From Streptosporangium saharense (GTDB lineage Bacteria; Actinomycetota; Actinomycetes; Streptosporangiales; Streptosporangiaceae), in NCBI RefSeq assembly GCF_014203715.1, contig NZ_JACHJP010000003.1:468092-532091 (forward strand): a stretch of DNA of 64,000 bases, given 5' to 3'. Positions 1 to 8,001 of this stretch are shown piece after piece (position 1 is the first letter of the stretch; every line of letters starts with the position of its first letter). The notes under the pieces are model-generated. The model was not told the DNA's origin. It made no database searches and worked only from the letters and a program-made list of their open reading frames with translations. A program made the position numbers and the translations under genes.

Positions 1-171
1 ACCTCACGTGCGCATCCCGGTATTCCGGGACGCGGGGCTCGCGACGCGTGGCAGACTTGGCTGGATCAATCCGGATCACCGTCCCCGCAGGGTCAAAGAA
101 GATCGTCCATTCCGGTGTCGCCGCGGTGGGAGATGGGGATGGAAAGACCGGTTCGGTAGGGTTTTCCGGGG

Positions 172-200
172 TTGAGTGGACGAATAAAGGCTGGTTAAAG
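172..200 (+). promoter_or_regulatory. Candidate sigma-70-type promoter for the first gene
   Basis: TTGAGT (172-177) and TTAAAG (195-200) are separated by exactly 17 nt, in an AT-richer stretch just before the ATG at 205. The -10 element ends 4 nt before the start codon, so the transcript would be leaderless or nearly so, which fits the lack of a clear Shine-Dalgarno sequence. Bases 1-171 hold no convincing gene; a short hairpin (TCCCGG-tatt-CCGGGA, 15-30) may terminate a gene left of the window. Inferred from motif spacing only. Confidence 0.4.
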
Positions 201-204
201 CACT

Positions 205-1461
205 ATGTCCTCTATGTCGGAAGTTGTCCCCTTGCCGTCGTTCGGTGAGGTGTTCTTCGACGAGCGTGGCCAGGAGCGGGTGCTCCGGGTCACCTGGCAC
301 GAAGGCACCCTGGTTCTGAGCCTGTGGCGTGGCGAGATGTGCACCGCCAGTTTCCGCATGCCCATGAACGACGTCGGCCGCCTGGTCGACACCCTCGACG
401 AGGGATTCGTCGAGGCCGGGGGGCAGTACCCCGACGAGGTCGGCGAGCCCGCGGGCCAGGGCGGCGCCTACCAGGACCCCAACGGCTTCCCCGGCACCGG
501 GCAGTACGCCAGGCCGGTTCCCGAGGACTACGCGAGCCCGCCGCAGTACGCCGACCCCGCCGCCACCCAGGTCGTCCCCATGGCGGAGGAGCCACGGCCC
601 GCCGCGCTCAGCCCGACCGACGTGCTCGTCGCCAGGGGGACCGTTCCGCCTCCCCCGGTCCAGCAGCCCCCGGCCGGATACGGTCCCGACGGCGTGGTGC
701 CCCGCGAGAACATGATCGTCAACGACAGCCTGGCCTACGGTCAGCCCGCCGAGCAGGCCGGTCACGGTCAGGCGGAGCCGGTCTACCAGATGCCCGGCGA
801 CCTCTACCCGCCCCAGCAGCCCGCCTACGGGGGAGCGGCCCCTCAGGGCTACGGCGCCCAGGACTACGGCACCCCGCCCCAGGACCCGTACGGCACGGCC
901 AGGCAGCCCGACCCGTTCGCCACTCCCGCCCAGCAGCCGGACCCCTTCGCCCAGCAGCACCGCCCCGACCCCTACGGCGCCGCTCCTCAGCAGCCTGTCG
1001 ATCCGTACGGCGCCGCGCCCCAGCAGCAGCCTGTCGATCCGTACGGCGGCGCGCCCCAGGGGCAGCGGCACGCCGACCCCTACACGCAGGCGGGCATGAC
1101 CGACCCCTCGGGTTTCACCGCGCCCTCCTACAACGCCCCGCCGAGCAGCCCGCCGCAGCCCGACCCCTACGGCGGCTATCCGCCCCCGGCGCAGCCCGAT
1201 CCCTACGCCTTCGGTGCCCGGCAGGCGGGCCATCCCGCCGACCTGCGCGACCTGTACGGCGCGCCCGGCTACCAGGAGCAGCAGCCGCAGCAGCCCGCCT
1301 ACCAGGAGCCGCCCGCCTACCAGCAGGACGTCGATCCCTCCGACCCGCTGGGCATCTTCGGCGGCCAGCAGCAGGAGAGGCGCTCGCGCTCCCGCTCCCA
1401 GGACGCGCACTCCACCGGCGAGCGGCTGCGCCCCGACCGCGAGGAACGCCGCGACTGGTGA
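205..1461 (+). CDS. Conserved actinobacterial protein with a small N-terminal domain and a Pro/Gln/Tyr-rich repeat tail
   Basis: A 418-residue protein. The first ~75 residues form a compact domain (…RVLRVTWHEGTLVLSLWRGE…) found at the start of many actinobacterial proteins of unknown role; it vaguely resembles small PC4-like strand-bending domains, but I cannot assign it. From about residue 80 the protein is a low-complexity tail rich in Pro, Gln, Tyr, Asp and Ala, with repeated PDPYG-type units, and it ends in a basic RSRSRSQ segment. There is no signal peptide or membrane segment, so it is likely cytoplasmic, perhaps a disordered scaffold. The ATG at 214 is an alternative start; neither has a strong ribosome-binding site. 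Function unknown. Confidence 0.7.
   Translation: MSSMSEVVPLPSFGEVFFDERGQERVLRVTWHEGTLVLSLWRGEMCTASFRMPMNDVGRLVDTLDEGFVEAGGQYPDEVGEPAGQGGAYQDPNGFPGTGQYARPVPEDYASPPQYADPAATQVVPMAEEPRPAALSPTDVLVARGTVPPPPVQQPPAGYGPDGVVPRENMIVNDSLAYGQPAEQAGHGQAEPVYQMPGDLYPPQQPAYGGAAPQGYGAQDYGTPPQDPYGTARQPDPFATPAQQPDPFAQQHRPDPYGAAPQQPVDPYGAAPQQQPVDPYGGAPQGQRHADPYTQAGMTDPSGFTAPSYNAPPSSPPQPDPYGGYPPPAQPDPYAFGARQAGHPADLRDLYGAPGYQEQQPQQPAYQEPPAYQQDVDPSDPLGIFGGQQQERRSRSRSQDAHSTGERLRPDREERRDW
988..1048 (+). repeat. In-frame 36-nt-period tandem repeat in the Pro/Gln tail
   Basis: A 25-nt unit beginning CAGCAGCCTGTCGATCC occurs at 988-1012 and again, identical, at 1024-1048, 36 nt apart, adding one 12-residue PVDPYG-type repeat. 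DNA-level identity indicates a recent in-frame duplication rather than only amino acid convergence. Confidence 0.75.
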
Positions 1462-1473
1462 CCTGACAGGTCA
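1459..1473. promoter_or_regulatory. Palindrome TGACCT-N3-AGGTCA before the antiporter gene
   Basis: A perfect 6-bp inverted repeat spaced by 3 nt overlaps the stop codon of the preceding gene and lies 50 nt before the antiporter start. A GGTCA half-site recurs just downstream (about 1480). It could be an operator; it is too short and lacks a T tract for a convincing terminator. Confidence 0.35.
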
Positions 1474-1523
1474 TGGAAAAGGTCATCCCGTAGTCTGATC
1501 ACCCGAAACGGGTGAGGAGTGGG

Positions 1524-3107
1524 ATGAGCCAGGCGTCCGCCGTGCAGCTTCTGGTCGTTCCGATCATCGCGATAGCGGTGGCGGCCGTGGCCAGGCGCAG
1601 GGGATGGCCGTCGCCGCTGCTGCTGGTGCTCGCCGGGCTGGTGCTCTCACCGTTCGTACCCGGCTACCAGCTCGACCCCGAGCTGGTCCTGCTGGTCTTC
1701 CTGCCGCCCCTGCTCTACTCCGCGGCCATCGACAGCTCCTACATGCGGCTCAAGGCGGTCCGGCGGCCGGTCGCGCTGCTGTCGATCGGGCTGGTGCTGT
1801 TCACCACCTTGGTCATCGGCTGGGTCGTCCACCTGCTCCTGCCGTCGCTGCCGCTGGCCGCCGCCTTCGCGCTCGGCGCGATCGTGGCGCCGCCGGACGC
1901 GGTGGCCGCCGTCGCGGTAGCCCGCAGGCTCGGCCTGCCCCGCAAGGTGGTCACGATCCTGGTCGGGGAGAGCCTGTTCAACGACGCGACCGCACTGACC
2001 GCCTACCGGGTCGCCGTCGCCGCCGCGATGGGGGAGGGGATCAGCTGGCTGGACGCCACGGGCCGCTTCCTCTACGCGGCGGCGGGCGGCGTGGTCGTCG
2101 GGCTGCTGCTCGCCTGGTGCCTGGCCAGGATCCTGCTGATGCTGCGGGACGCCCTGGTCGAGAACACCGTGATGCTGCTCATCCCGTTCGGCGTCTACCT
2201 CGCCGCGGAGGCCGTGCACGTCTCCGGCGTGATCGCCGTGGTGATCGTCGGCCTCTACGTCGGCCACCGCATGCCCCGCGCGGGCTTCGGCACCCGGCTG
2301 CTGTCCGGCGCGGTCTGGCGGGTCGCCGACTTCTTCCTGGAGACGATCGTCTTCGCCCTGATCGGCCTGCAGCTGTGGCCGATCATGAGGGAGCTGCGGG
2401 GCGCCGACCCCTGGGCGCTCGCGGGCATGGCGGTCGCGGTCTTCGCCGCCGCGGTGCTCTCCAGGGCCGTCTGGGTCGTGCCCAGCATCTATCTGCCCCG
2501 GATCCTGTCCAGGGGAGTGCGCAGGAACGAGCCACGGGCGCCGTCGTGGCGCAACGTGGTCATCGTCAGCTGGGCCGGGATGCGCGGCGTCGTCTCCCTC
2601 GCCGCCGCCTTCGCCGTCCCCCCGGACTTCCCCGGGCGGCCGACGCTGCTCTTCCTCACCTTCGTCGTGGTGATCGGCACCCTGCTCATCCAGGGGCTGT
2701 CGTTCCCCGCGCTCATCAGGCGGCTGCGGATCTCCAACCGGGAGGAGGTCTTCAACGACAACCTCACCGAGGCCGCGGCCCAGCAGGCGGCCGCCGCGGC
2801 CGAGCTGGCCCGGCTCGACGAACTGGTCGCCGAGGGCATGGACGAGGTGCACAGGGAGGTCGTCGAGCAGCTCAGGGCGCGGGCCGAACGCCGGGCACTC
2901 ACCGCGTGGGAGCGCCTCGGCGGTGGCACGGGGCCCAGGGGAGAGGAGACGCCGAGCGCCGTCTACCGGCGTCTTCGCAGAGAGATGCTCGCCGCGGGCC
3001 GCGAGGTGTTCGTGCGCCTGCGTGACGAGGGACGTCTCGACGACGAGGTGCTCAACAGGGTCATGCACGAGCTCGACTTCGAGGAGGCGACCCTGGAGCG
3101 GGACTGA
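1524..3107 (+). CDS. CPA1-family Na+/H+ antiporter
   Basis: Predicted 527-residue integral membrane cation/proton antiporter, exchanging protons for Na+ or K+ across the cytoplasmic membrane. About 12 hydrophobic segments fill the first ~400 residues. The core family motifs are visible: a PPDAV stretch where other members have DPVA, followed by GESLFNDA, which carries the conserved transport Asp. The last ~120 residues are hydrophilic, Ala/Glu-rich and probably coiled coil, as in bacterial NhaP/CPA1 proteins with cytosolic tails. The ATG at 1524 is chosen because GAGGAG precedes it; a GTG at 1512 is in frame but would place that site inside the gene. Probably monocistronic; the next gene is convergent. 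Confidence 0.9.
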   Translation: MSQASAVQLLVVPIIAIAVAAVARRRGWPSPLLLVLAGLVLSPFVPGYQLDPELVLLVFLPPLLYSAAIDSSYMRLKAVRRPVALLSIGLVLFTTLVIGWVVHLLLPSLPLAAAFALGAIVAPPDAVAAVAVARRLGLPRKVVTILVGESLFNDATALTAYRVAVAAAMGEGISWLDATGRFLYAAAGGVVVGLLLAWCLARILLMLRDALVENTVMLLIPFGVYLAAEAVHVSGVIAVVIVGLYVGHRMPRAGFGTRLLSGAVWRVADFFLETIVFALIGLQLWPIMRELRGADPWALAGMAVAVFAAAVLSRAVWVVPSIYLPRILSRGVRRNEPRAPSWRNVVIVSWAGMRGVVSLAAAFAVPPDFPGRPTLLFLTFVVVIGTLLIQGLSFPALIRRLRISNREEVFNDNLTEAAAQQAAAAAELARLDELVAEGMDEVHREVVEQLRARAERRALTAWERLGGGTGPRGEETPSAVYRRLRREMLAAGREVFVRLRDEGRLDDEVLNRVMHELDFEEATLERD

Positions 3108-3116
3108 GACGCCCTC

Positions 3117-3374
3117 TCAGCCGAGGAGGTTGTCGACGTAGCACCACCGCCAGTTCTCGCCGGGCTCGAAGGAGGCGACGACCGGGTGCCCCTCCTGGGA
3201 GAAGTGGGCGGTCGCGTGCTTGTTCGGCGAGGAGTCGCAGCAGCCGACGTGCCCGCACGACAGGCACTTTCGCAGGTGGACCCAGCGGCCTCCGGTCGCG
3301 AGGCACTCCTCACACCCCTCGGGAGTGCGCGGGGCCGGGTCCTGGGCGTGGGCGAGGTGGTCGCAGGTGGACAT
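3117..3374 (-). CDS. Small UBP-type zinc finger protein
   Basis: An 85-residue protein that is almost entirely a zf-UBP domain. Cys4/His6, Cys21/Cys24, Cys37/Cys40, Cys45, His57 and His63 match the zinc-ligand spacing of the family. In eukaryotes this fold binds the C-terminal tail of free ubiquitin; actinobacteria keep stand-alone copies whose partner is unknown (Pup or another free C terminus is only speculation). The start ATG is preceded by GAGAGGA. It ends 9 nt from the end of the convergent antiporter gene. Confidence 0.88.
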   Translation of the reverse strand: MSTCDHLAHAQDPAPRTPEGCEECLATGGRWVHLRKCLSCGHVGCCDSSPNKHATAHFSQEGHPVVASFEPGENWRWCYVDNLLG

Positions 3375-3562
3375 GGTTCCTCTCGGTGGATCATCGTGCC
3401 GGCCGTACGGCGCGGTCAGGGCCGCGAGCCCGCCCCTGCGAGATCTCCGGACGGCACCGTGGCGGGCCAGTCCACTTTACTTACCCCCGTGGCGGCAACC
3501 GTCTCCCCGGGGTGACAGGCCACTGAGGCCTGCGCGCCCGATCCCTTGGGTAGTGTCGGGAC

Positions 3563-3964
3563 ATGCGACCCCTTCCGCGACGAATCCCCGCCATCGCCGC
3601 CTCCGGGCTGGCCGCCGCTCTTCTCCTCACCGGCTGCTCGGAACTCCAGCAGGTCTCGGACGGTGTCGACAAAGCCCAGCAGTGCGTGCAGGCCGCGGGC
3701 ATCGTCACCGACACGGTGAAGAAGCTCACGACCCTGGCCGACGACCCCGCCGCGGTCGAGAAGGCGCTGAACGACGGCGCGACCAAGCTGGGCGACCTCG
3801 CGGACAAGGCGTCCAACACCACGCTCAAGCAGGCCGCGGACGACGTCTCAGAGCGGCTGAAGAACTTCGACGTCAACGACGCGCACAGCGCCGTGGACGC
3901 CGTGCAGAAGGCGGGCACCGAGTCGGTCGCCTGGGTCAGGCAGCTGACCGAAGCCTGCAGCTGA
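3563..3964 (+). CDS. Putative lipoprotein
   Basis: A 133-residue protein with a basic N terminus (MRPLPRR), a hydrophobic stretch and a lipobox LLTGC (Cys at about 25), so it should be a lipid-anchored protein on the outer face of the membrane. The mature part is an all-helical, Ala/Asp/Lys-rich sequence with heptad-like spacing and two further cysteines near the ends. No enzymatic motif is seen. It stands alone, followed by a clear hairpin terminator. Function unknown. Confidence 0.8.
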   Translation: MRPLPRRIPAIAASGLAAALLLTGCSELQQVSDGVDKAQQCVQAAGIVTDTVKKLTTLADDPAAVEKALNDGATKLGDLADKASNTTLKQAADDVSERLKNFDVNDAHSAVDAVQKAGTESVAWVRQLTEACS

Positions 3965-3991
3965 GAGACGATTGTCCCGTCAGGGAAAAGG

Positions 3992-4012
3992 GGGAATGCT
4001 CCCCGCATTCCC
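3992..4012 (+). terminator. Hairpin terminator after the lipoprotein gene
   Basis: GGGAATGC, a 5-nt loop TCCCC and GCATTCCC form a perfect 8-bp stem 28 nt after the stop codon. No U tract follows, as is common in high-GC actinomycetes. Confidence 0.65.
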
Positions 4013-4053
4013 GGGTTCTCGATGGGAAATATGGCTGAACTAGCGTCGTCGAT

Positions 4054-4395
4054 ATGGACATATCCAGGGACGAACCGGACCCTCGTTTCACCCTCGCGAA
4101 CGAACGTACGTTCCTCACCTGGCTCAGTACGTCGCTCGCCCTGAGCGCGGGCGGCGTCGCGATGGCCGCCGTCTCCGCCGACGTCTTCGTGCCGTGGATG
4201 CGGACCGTGCTGGCGCTCACCCTGGTCTCGCTGTCGGCGCTGTGCGCCGCGATGGCCTACCCGCGCTGGCGTAGGGTGCAGCGCGCCCTGCGCCAGGCGG
4301 CGCCGCTGCCCGCGCCCGCCATTGCCCCTCTCCTGGGGTACGGCGTCGCGGCGGTGGCCGTGCTCGCCATGATCCTCATCCTCCTGGGCCGATGA
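4054..4395 (+). CDS. DUF202 membrane protein (YidH type), first of a pair
   Basis: A 113-residue membrane protein with a hydrophilic N terminus carrying the family signature (FTLANERTFLTWLSTSLAL) and three hydrophobic segments. DUF202 proteins are small inner membrane proteins of unknown function, often encoded in tandem pairs. The stop codon overlaps the next ATG (ATGA), so the two are translationally coupled and probably form a heteromer. Confidence 0.88.
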   Translation: MDISRDEPDPRFTLANERTFLTWLSTSLALSAGGVAMAAVSADVFVPWMRTVLALTLVSLSALCAAMAYPRWRRVQRALRQAAPLPAPAIAPLLGYGVAAVAVLAMILILLGR

Positions 4396-4715
4396 TCCCC
4401 ATCTGGGACGAGGGCCTGCAGAACGAGCGGACCCGGCTGGCCTGGGTCCGTACCGCCGCGGTGCAGGCGGTCGGCGGCCTGGGGGCGGGCGGTGTCGCGC
4501 TGCGCGCCGGGGTGCCCCCGGTCGCCGTCGCCCCCTTCGTCCTGTCGGCCGCCTCCGGCGCCCTCCTGCTGGCCCGTACCGGCGTCCGCTACCGGCGCGT
4601 CCAGCGCGCCCTGCACGAGGGCAGCCCCCTCGACGTCCGCGTGGACGCCGTCATCGCCTGGCTCGGCACGATGTCCGCCGCCCTCGGCGCCGCCGTCTTC
4701 GTCGTCCTCCGCTAG
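4392..4715 (+). CDS. DUF202 membrane protein, second of a pair
   Basis: A 107-residue paralogue-like partner of the preceding gene, with the same N-terminal pattern (LQNERTRLAWVRTAAVQA) and three membrane segments. It starts inside the stop codon of the upstream gene, with which it shares a 4-nt overlap. Function unknown; the pair may act as one complex in the cytoplasmic membrane. Confidence 0.87.
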   Translation: MIPIWDEGLQNERTRLAWVRTAAVQAVGGLGAGGVALRAGVPPVAVAPFVLSAASGALLLARTGVRYRRVQRALHEGSPLDVRVDAVIAWLGTMSAALGAAVFVVLR

Positions 4716-4804
4716 GCGTGTTTCGGCGCGAATATTCGTCCGGTCGGCTGTTTCCGCCGCCTAAGTACTCCTGCTTCAAGGAAAATACGGCAGGATAGCG
4801 CAGC

Positions 4805-5527
4805 ATGTCACGGTTCGATGATCTGCCTGGCTACGCGGCGTCGATCGCCCCGCTGATCGACGCCGTCCACCTCGGCGTCCTCATCGCGAGCAGGCCGCTC
4901 GGCCGGGAGCTCGTCGAACGGTCGGGACTCCAGACGGACCTGCTGGTCGATCTCCGATACGTGCTCCCCGCCCGGCCACTCACCCGCGGCGGACTGGCCG
5001 CGCTCTACCGCTACAACCCGTTCGACGACGCCGAGATCGGGGCCCAGCTCGTCCAGGGAACCCTCGTCGTCGACCACGAGGGCGGCCTGCGCGCCACCGC
5101 CAGGGCCCTGACCTTCATCACGGAGCTGTACGGCCTGCACGCGGCGGTGACCGGGGAGCTGTGGGCCGAGCACGCCGAGCGGCTGCCCGAGCTGGCCGCC
5201 CTCGCCGGGCGGCTCGTCGCGGCCTCGGCGGACAGCGGCGGGGAGGCCTTCACCCAGGCGGCGCCGCCCCACGAGCCCGAGGGGACCCCGGAGGGGGTGC
5301 TGCTGTTCAACCGGCTGGCCGCGCTGCGCTACCACCGGGCCGACGCCCACGCCGCCGCCTGGGGCGAGGCCGGTCTCACCGCCGCCCAGATCGTCGGCCT
5401 GCCCTCGGGCCCCTTCCGCGACCGCATCGAGGAGGAGACGAACCGCAGGGCCGCCGTGCCGTACGAGGCGCTGACGACCAGGGAGCGGCAGACACTCCTG
5501 CTCGGCCTGAACGCGCTCGGCCACTAG
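4805..5527 (+). CDS. Conserved helical protein resembling the SCO6745 family
   Basis: A 240-residue, largely alpha-helical soluble protein. The C-terminal half has the pattern LRYHRADAHAAAWGEAGLT followed by an Arg-rich segment, which resembles actinobacterial SCO6745-family proteins; these are uncharacterised, and some are annotated as MarR/HTH-like. I see no clear HTH or catalytic motif. It is separated from the DUF202 pair by 89 nt and reads in the same direction as the rhomboid-like gene 59 nt downstream. Family assignment is tentative; the ORF itself is well supported by codon bias. Confidence 0.65.
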   Translation: MSRFDDLPGYAASIAPLIDAVHLGVLIASRPLGRELVERSGLQTDLLVDLRYVLPARPLTRGGLAALYRYNPFDDAEIGAQLVQGTLVVDHEGGLRATARALTFITELYGLHAAVTGELWAEHAERLPELAALAGRLVAASADSGGEAFTQAAPPHEPEGTPEGVLLFNRLAALRYHRADAHAAAWGEAGLTAAQIVGLPSGPFRDRIEEETNRRAAVPYEALTTRERQTLLLGLNALGH

Positions 5528-5586
5528 GCACGTTCCCGCGTTCCCGCTGGACACAGGCTGGATACAGTGGGCGCGAAAGGGGCGCG

Positions 5587-6345
5587 ATGATCACGGGTGT
5601 GCTGGTCCTGGTGCTCGGGTGGTACGGCCTGCGCGGGCTCGCGCGGGGGTGGGAACGGGCCGCCCACCTCGTCGGGCTGCTCTCGCCGTACACGCGCAGG
5701 CTGCACGCGTGGGTGCTGGCGGCTCCGGCGACCTTCGCCTACGTCGCGGTGTTCACCAGCTCGACGCTGCTGCAGAAGACGGGTCCGCCGGGGCTCGTCC
5801 GCCTGCTGACCACCACGCAGAGCACCAACCTCGCCCACCTGGGCACCCGCCCGCTGGTCGTGCTCGCCGACAGCGCGCTCTGGGTCGCGGACAAGGGTTC
5901 GGGGCTGCTCTTCTACATCGCGGTCTTCGCCACCGTCGTCGCCTGGGCCGAGCAGCGGTACGGCACGCCGCGGATCGTTGTGATCGCGCTGTGCGGGCAC
6001 GTGTTCGGCTCGCTGCTGACCGCGTTCGTCGAGTGGCACGCGATCAGGGCGGGACGCGCCCCCGCCAGGCTGGCCTACGCGACCGACGTCGGTGTCAGCT
6101 ACGTCATGGTCGCCGGATGTGCCGCCGCCGTGGTGCTGATGCGCGGCCGGTGGCGGGTCGCGGGGGCCGTGGCACTCGGGGTGGGAATCGTGCTGCCGGT
6201 GTTCGTCACCCACACGATCTGGGACCTGGGGCACCTGCTGGCCACGCTCTGCGGTCTCACGGCCGCCCTGTTCGCGCTGCGTCTGGCCCCGCCCCGCGTC
6301 CCGCCGAGCCTGGAGCCCTGTCTGCCGGGCCGTACGGGGACATGA
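5587..6345 (+). CDS. Rhomboid-like membrane protein
   Basis: A 252-residue protein with about six membrane helices. The segment GHVFGSLLTAFVEW followed by TDVGVSY resembles the actinobacterial 'rhomboid-like' family. The catalytic GxSG serine motif of true rhomboid proteases is not present, so it may be a pseudoprotease or a distant fold relative. The ATG at 5587 is preceded by AAAGGGG. It is followed within ~80 nt by the end of a convergent transglycosylase gene. Confidence 0.65.
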   Translation: MITGVLVLVLGWYGLRGLARGWERAAHLVGLLSPYTRRLHAWVLAAPATFAYVAVFTSSTLLQKTGPPGLVRLLTTTQSTNLAHLGTRPLVVLADSALWVADKGSGLLFYIAVFATVVAWAEQRYGTPRIVVIALCGHVFGSLLTAFVEWHAIRAGRAPARLAYATDVGVSYVMVAGCAAAVVLMRGRWRVAGAVALGVGIVLPVFVTHTIWDLGHLLATLCGLTAALFALRLAPPRVPPSLEPCLPGRTGT

Positions 6346-6427
6346 GGGGTGTGAGCGGGGGCGGCGCCCGGGACCCGTGGATCCCGGACGCCCGGAGAGT
6401 GTTCCCTTCCCCTGGACACTCCCCTGG

Positions 6428-7045
6428 TCAGTACCAGTTGCTCGACCGGAAATGACCCCACGCGCCGCACGGTGACCCGTAGCGGCTCTTGATGTAGCGC
6501 AGACCCCAGTGGATCTGCGTGACCGGATTCGATCGCCAGTCCCCGGCGACCCCCCTCATCTTCGATCCAGGCAGGGCCTGGGGGATGCCGTAGGCACCCG
6601 AGGAGGGATTGTGCGCCTGGTGGTTCCAGTTGCTCTCCCTGGTCCAGAGACTGTCCAGGCATTGGAACTGGTTGTGTGACCACGAGCGGCGCGCGACGAG
6701 GCGGAACGCGATCGCCTTGTTCCTTCCCTTCGATGTCCTGGCCACCGTCCTGGCCCTGGGCACCGCCCGGGTGAACCAGACGGCCCGGTGGACCCTCCTG
6801 ACCTGAGGTCTCATGGCCGGAGCCGCGACCTCCTCGGCCTGGGCGGGTTTCTCGGCCACCAGAGGTTCCTCGGGCTCCGCCGGTTTCTCCGGGGTCGCGA
6901 GGTTCTCGGCGGCGGTCGCCTCGGCCGTACCGAGGCTCGTGGCCGCGCCGACGTCCTCGGCCCTTCCGATGGCCGCCGACCCGACCACGGTCGAGGCGGC
7001 GATCATGCTCAGAACGGTGTTGCGCAGAACACGGTTTCTGTCCAT
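6428..7045 (-). CDS. Secreted transglycosylase-like protein with linker
   Basis: A 205-residue exported protein. A Sec signal peptide (MDRNRVLRNTVLSMIAAS… to about residue 28) is followed by an Ala/Glu/Pro-rich linker (~30-75), a basic stretch, and a C-terminal ~75-residue lysozyme-like SLT domain. The domain shows TRESNWN with the likely catalytic Glu, SGAYGIPQALPG and GLRYIKSRYGSPCGAW. It probably cleaves peptidoglycan during wall remodelling. The ATG at 7045 is preceded by AAGGA; upstream in-frame codons have no coding character. It is a close paralogue of the gene at 7369-7779, which reads towards it on the same strand. Confidence 0.85.
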   Translation of the reverse strand: MDRNRVLRNTVLSMIAASTVVGSAAIGRAEDVGAATSLGTAEATAAENLATPEKPAEPEEPLVAEKPAQAEEVAAPAMRPQVRRVHRAVWFTRAVPRARTVARTSKGRNKAIAFRLVARRSWSHNQFQCLDSLWTRESNWNHQAHNPSSGAYGIPQALPGSKMRGVAGDWRSNPVTQIHWGLRYIKSRYGSPCGAWGHFRSSNWY

Positions 7046-7078
7046 TTGCGTCCTTGTCCGCTGGCCGCGTGCGGGAGG

Positions 7079-7104
7079 GCACGGAGAACCGAGGTTCCCC
7101 GTGC
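7079..7104 (-). promoter_or_regulatory. Strong hairpin in the 5' leader of the transglycosylase gene
   Basis: Arms GCACGGAGAACC and GGTTCCCCGTGC (one G-U pair on the transcribed strand) with a 2-nt loop lie 34-60 nt before the start codon at 7045. Wall-hydrolase genes of actinomycetes often carry a c-di-AMP (ydaO) riboswitch in their leaders, but the rest of that consensus is not recognisable here. The rest of the 323-nt gap 7046-7368 shows only scattered GC-rich repeats and presumably contains the promoter. Confidence 0.35.
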
Positions 7105-7368
7105 GCTTGACGATCCCGCGCCCGTGGCTCGGGCGGGGACGCCCACGTGGTCTCGCCGGCCCGTTTCCGGCGTGAGACACCGCGACGTGTTTCCTAGGCG
7201 GCTTTCTAGTACGCCGGGGGAGCGGCGACGGGCGCCTGCGACACGCGGTGGGAAGGTGTTTGCCCGATCTTCGCGGCCAGCGGGTGGTTCGGCGGTGACC
7301 GCCTGACCGATGGTGATTCGCCTGGAGGCCGGCGGGAGGCGGAAATCACCCGGCCTTGGGGTTTGGAT

Positions 7369-7779
7369 CTAGTACCAGCCGTGTGAGCGGAAGTGTGCCC
7401 ACGCTCCGCACGGCGAGCCGTAGCGCTGCTTGATGTAACCGAGACCCCATCTGATCTGTGTCCTGGGGTTGGTGCGCCAGTCTCGGCCCGCGCTCGCCAT
7501 CTTTCCTCCGGGTAGCGCCTGGGGGATTCCGTAGGCGCCGGAGGAACGGTTCTGTGCCCTGTGGTTCCAGTTGCTCTCCCTTGTCCAGAGTCGCCGGAGA
7601 CAGTCGAAGTGGGCGCCGCCCCAGCCCTTGGCGGACACCATGGGTGCCGCGATGGCCTGGTTGCCCCGCAGCGCGGACGACGACGCGGCGGCGGGGGAGG
7701 CGTGGACGACCGTGGCGGTGGTGCTGACGGCGAGCGCCATGAGGCCCAGCGACAGGCTGGTACGGCGTGGCGTCGGCAT
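7369..7779 (-). CDS. Secreted transglycosylase-like protein, short paralogue
   Basis: A 136-residue protein with a signal peptide (MPTPRRTSLSLGLMALAVS…, cleavage near VHASPAAA) joined almost directly to the same SLT-like domain as the gene at 6428-7045: TRESNWNHRAQN with the likely catalytic Glu, SGAYGIPQALPGGK and YIKQRYGSPCGAW. It lacks the long Ala/Glu/Pro linker of its neighbour. The tandem arrangement on one strand points to a local duplication followed by linker divergence. The ATG at 7779 is preceded by GAAAGG. Confidence 0.85.
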   Translation of the reverse strand: MPTPRRTSLSLGLMALAVSTTATVVHASPAAASSSALRGNQAIAAPMVSAKGWGGAHFDCLRRLWTRESNWNHRAQNRSSGAYGIPQALPGGKMASAGRDWRTNPRTQIRWGLGYIKQRYGSPCGAWAHFRSHGWY

Positions 7780-8001
7780 AGGAAAGTGACCTTTCGCCGG
7801 TTTCGGGGGACGCCGTCACGATGCCTCAGCGATTTCCGGCGAAGCCAGCCGACAAGTTTTGTCAGGCCTCCTGTCAAAGATCAGTTAGAAAAGGATCAAG
7901 TGCCTGCTCAGGGGACCACAGCCCTCTCTGTGGCGTCCATCACATTTCCTTTCCGGGACGTCATAACTCTTGGACGTGACAACGGGTTTAGGGTGCAGAT
8001 C

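Noticed and set aside
48..248. A 66-codon frame at the left edge
   Set aside because: No ribosome-binding site, atypical codon use, and it overlaps the start of the well-supported gene at 205.
7046..7180. c-di-AMP (ydaO) riboswitch upstream of the transglycosylase gene
   Set aside because: A GGGGAACC-containing hairpin is present, but the other conserved segments of that riboswitch cannot be found, so only the hairpin is reported.
7970..7994. Promoter TTGGAC/TAGGGT before the glutathione peroxidase gene
   Set aside because: The spacer would be only 13 nt, too short for a sigma-70-type promoter.
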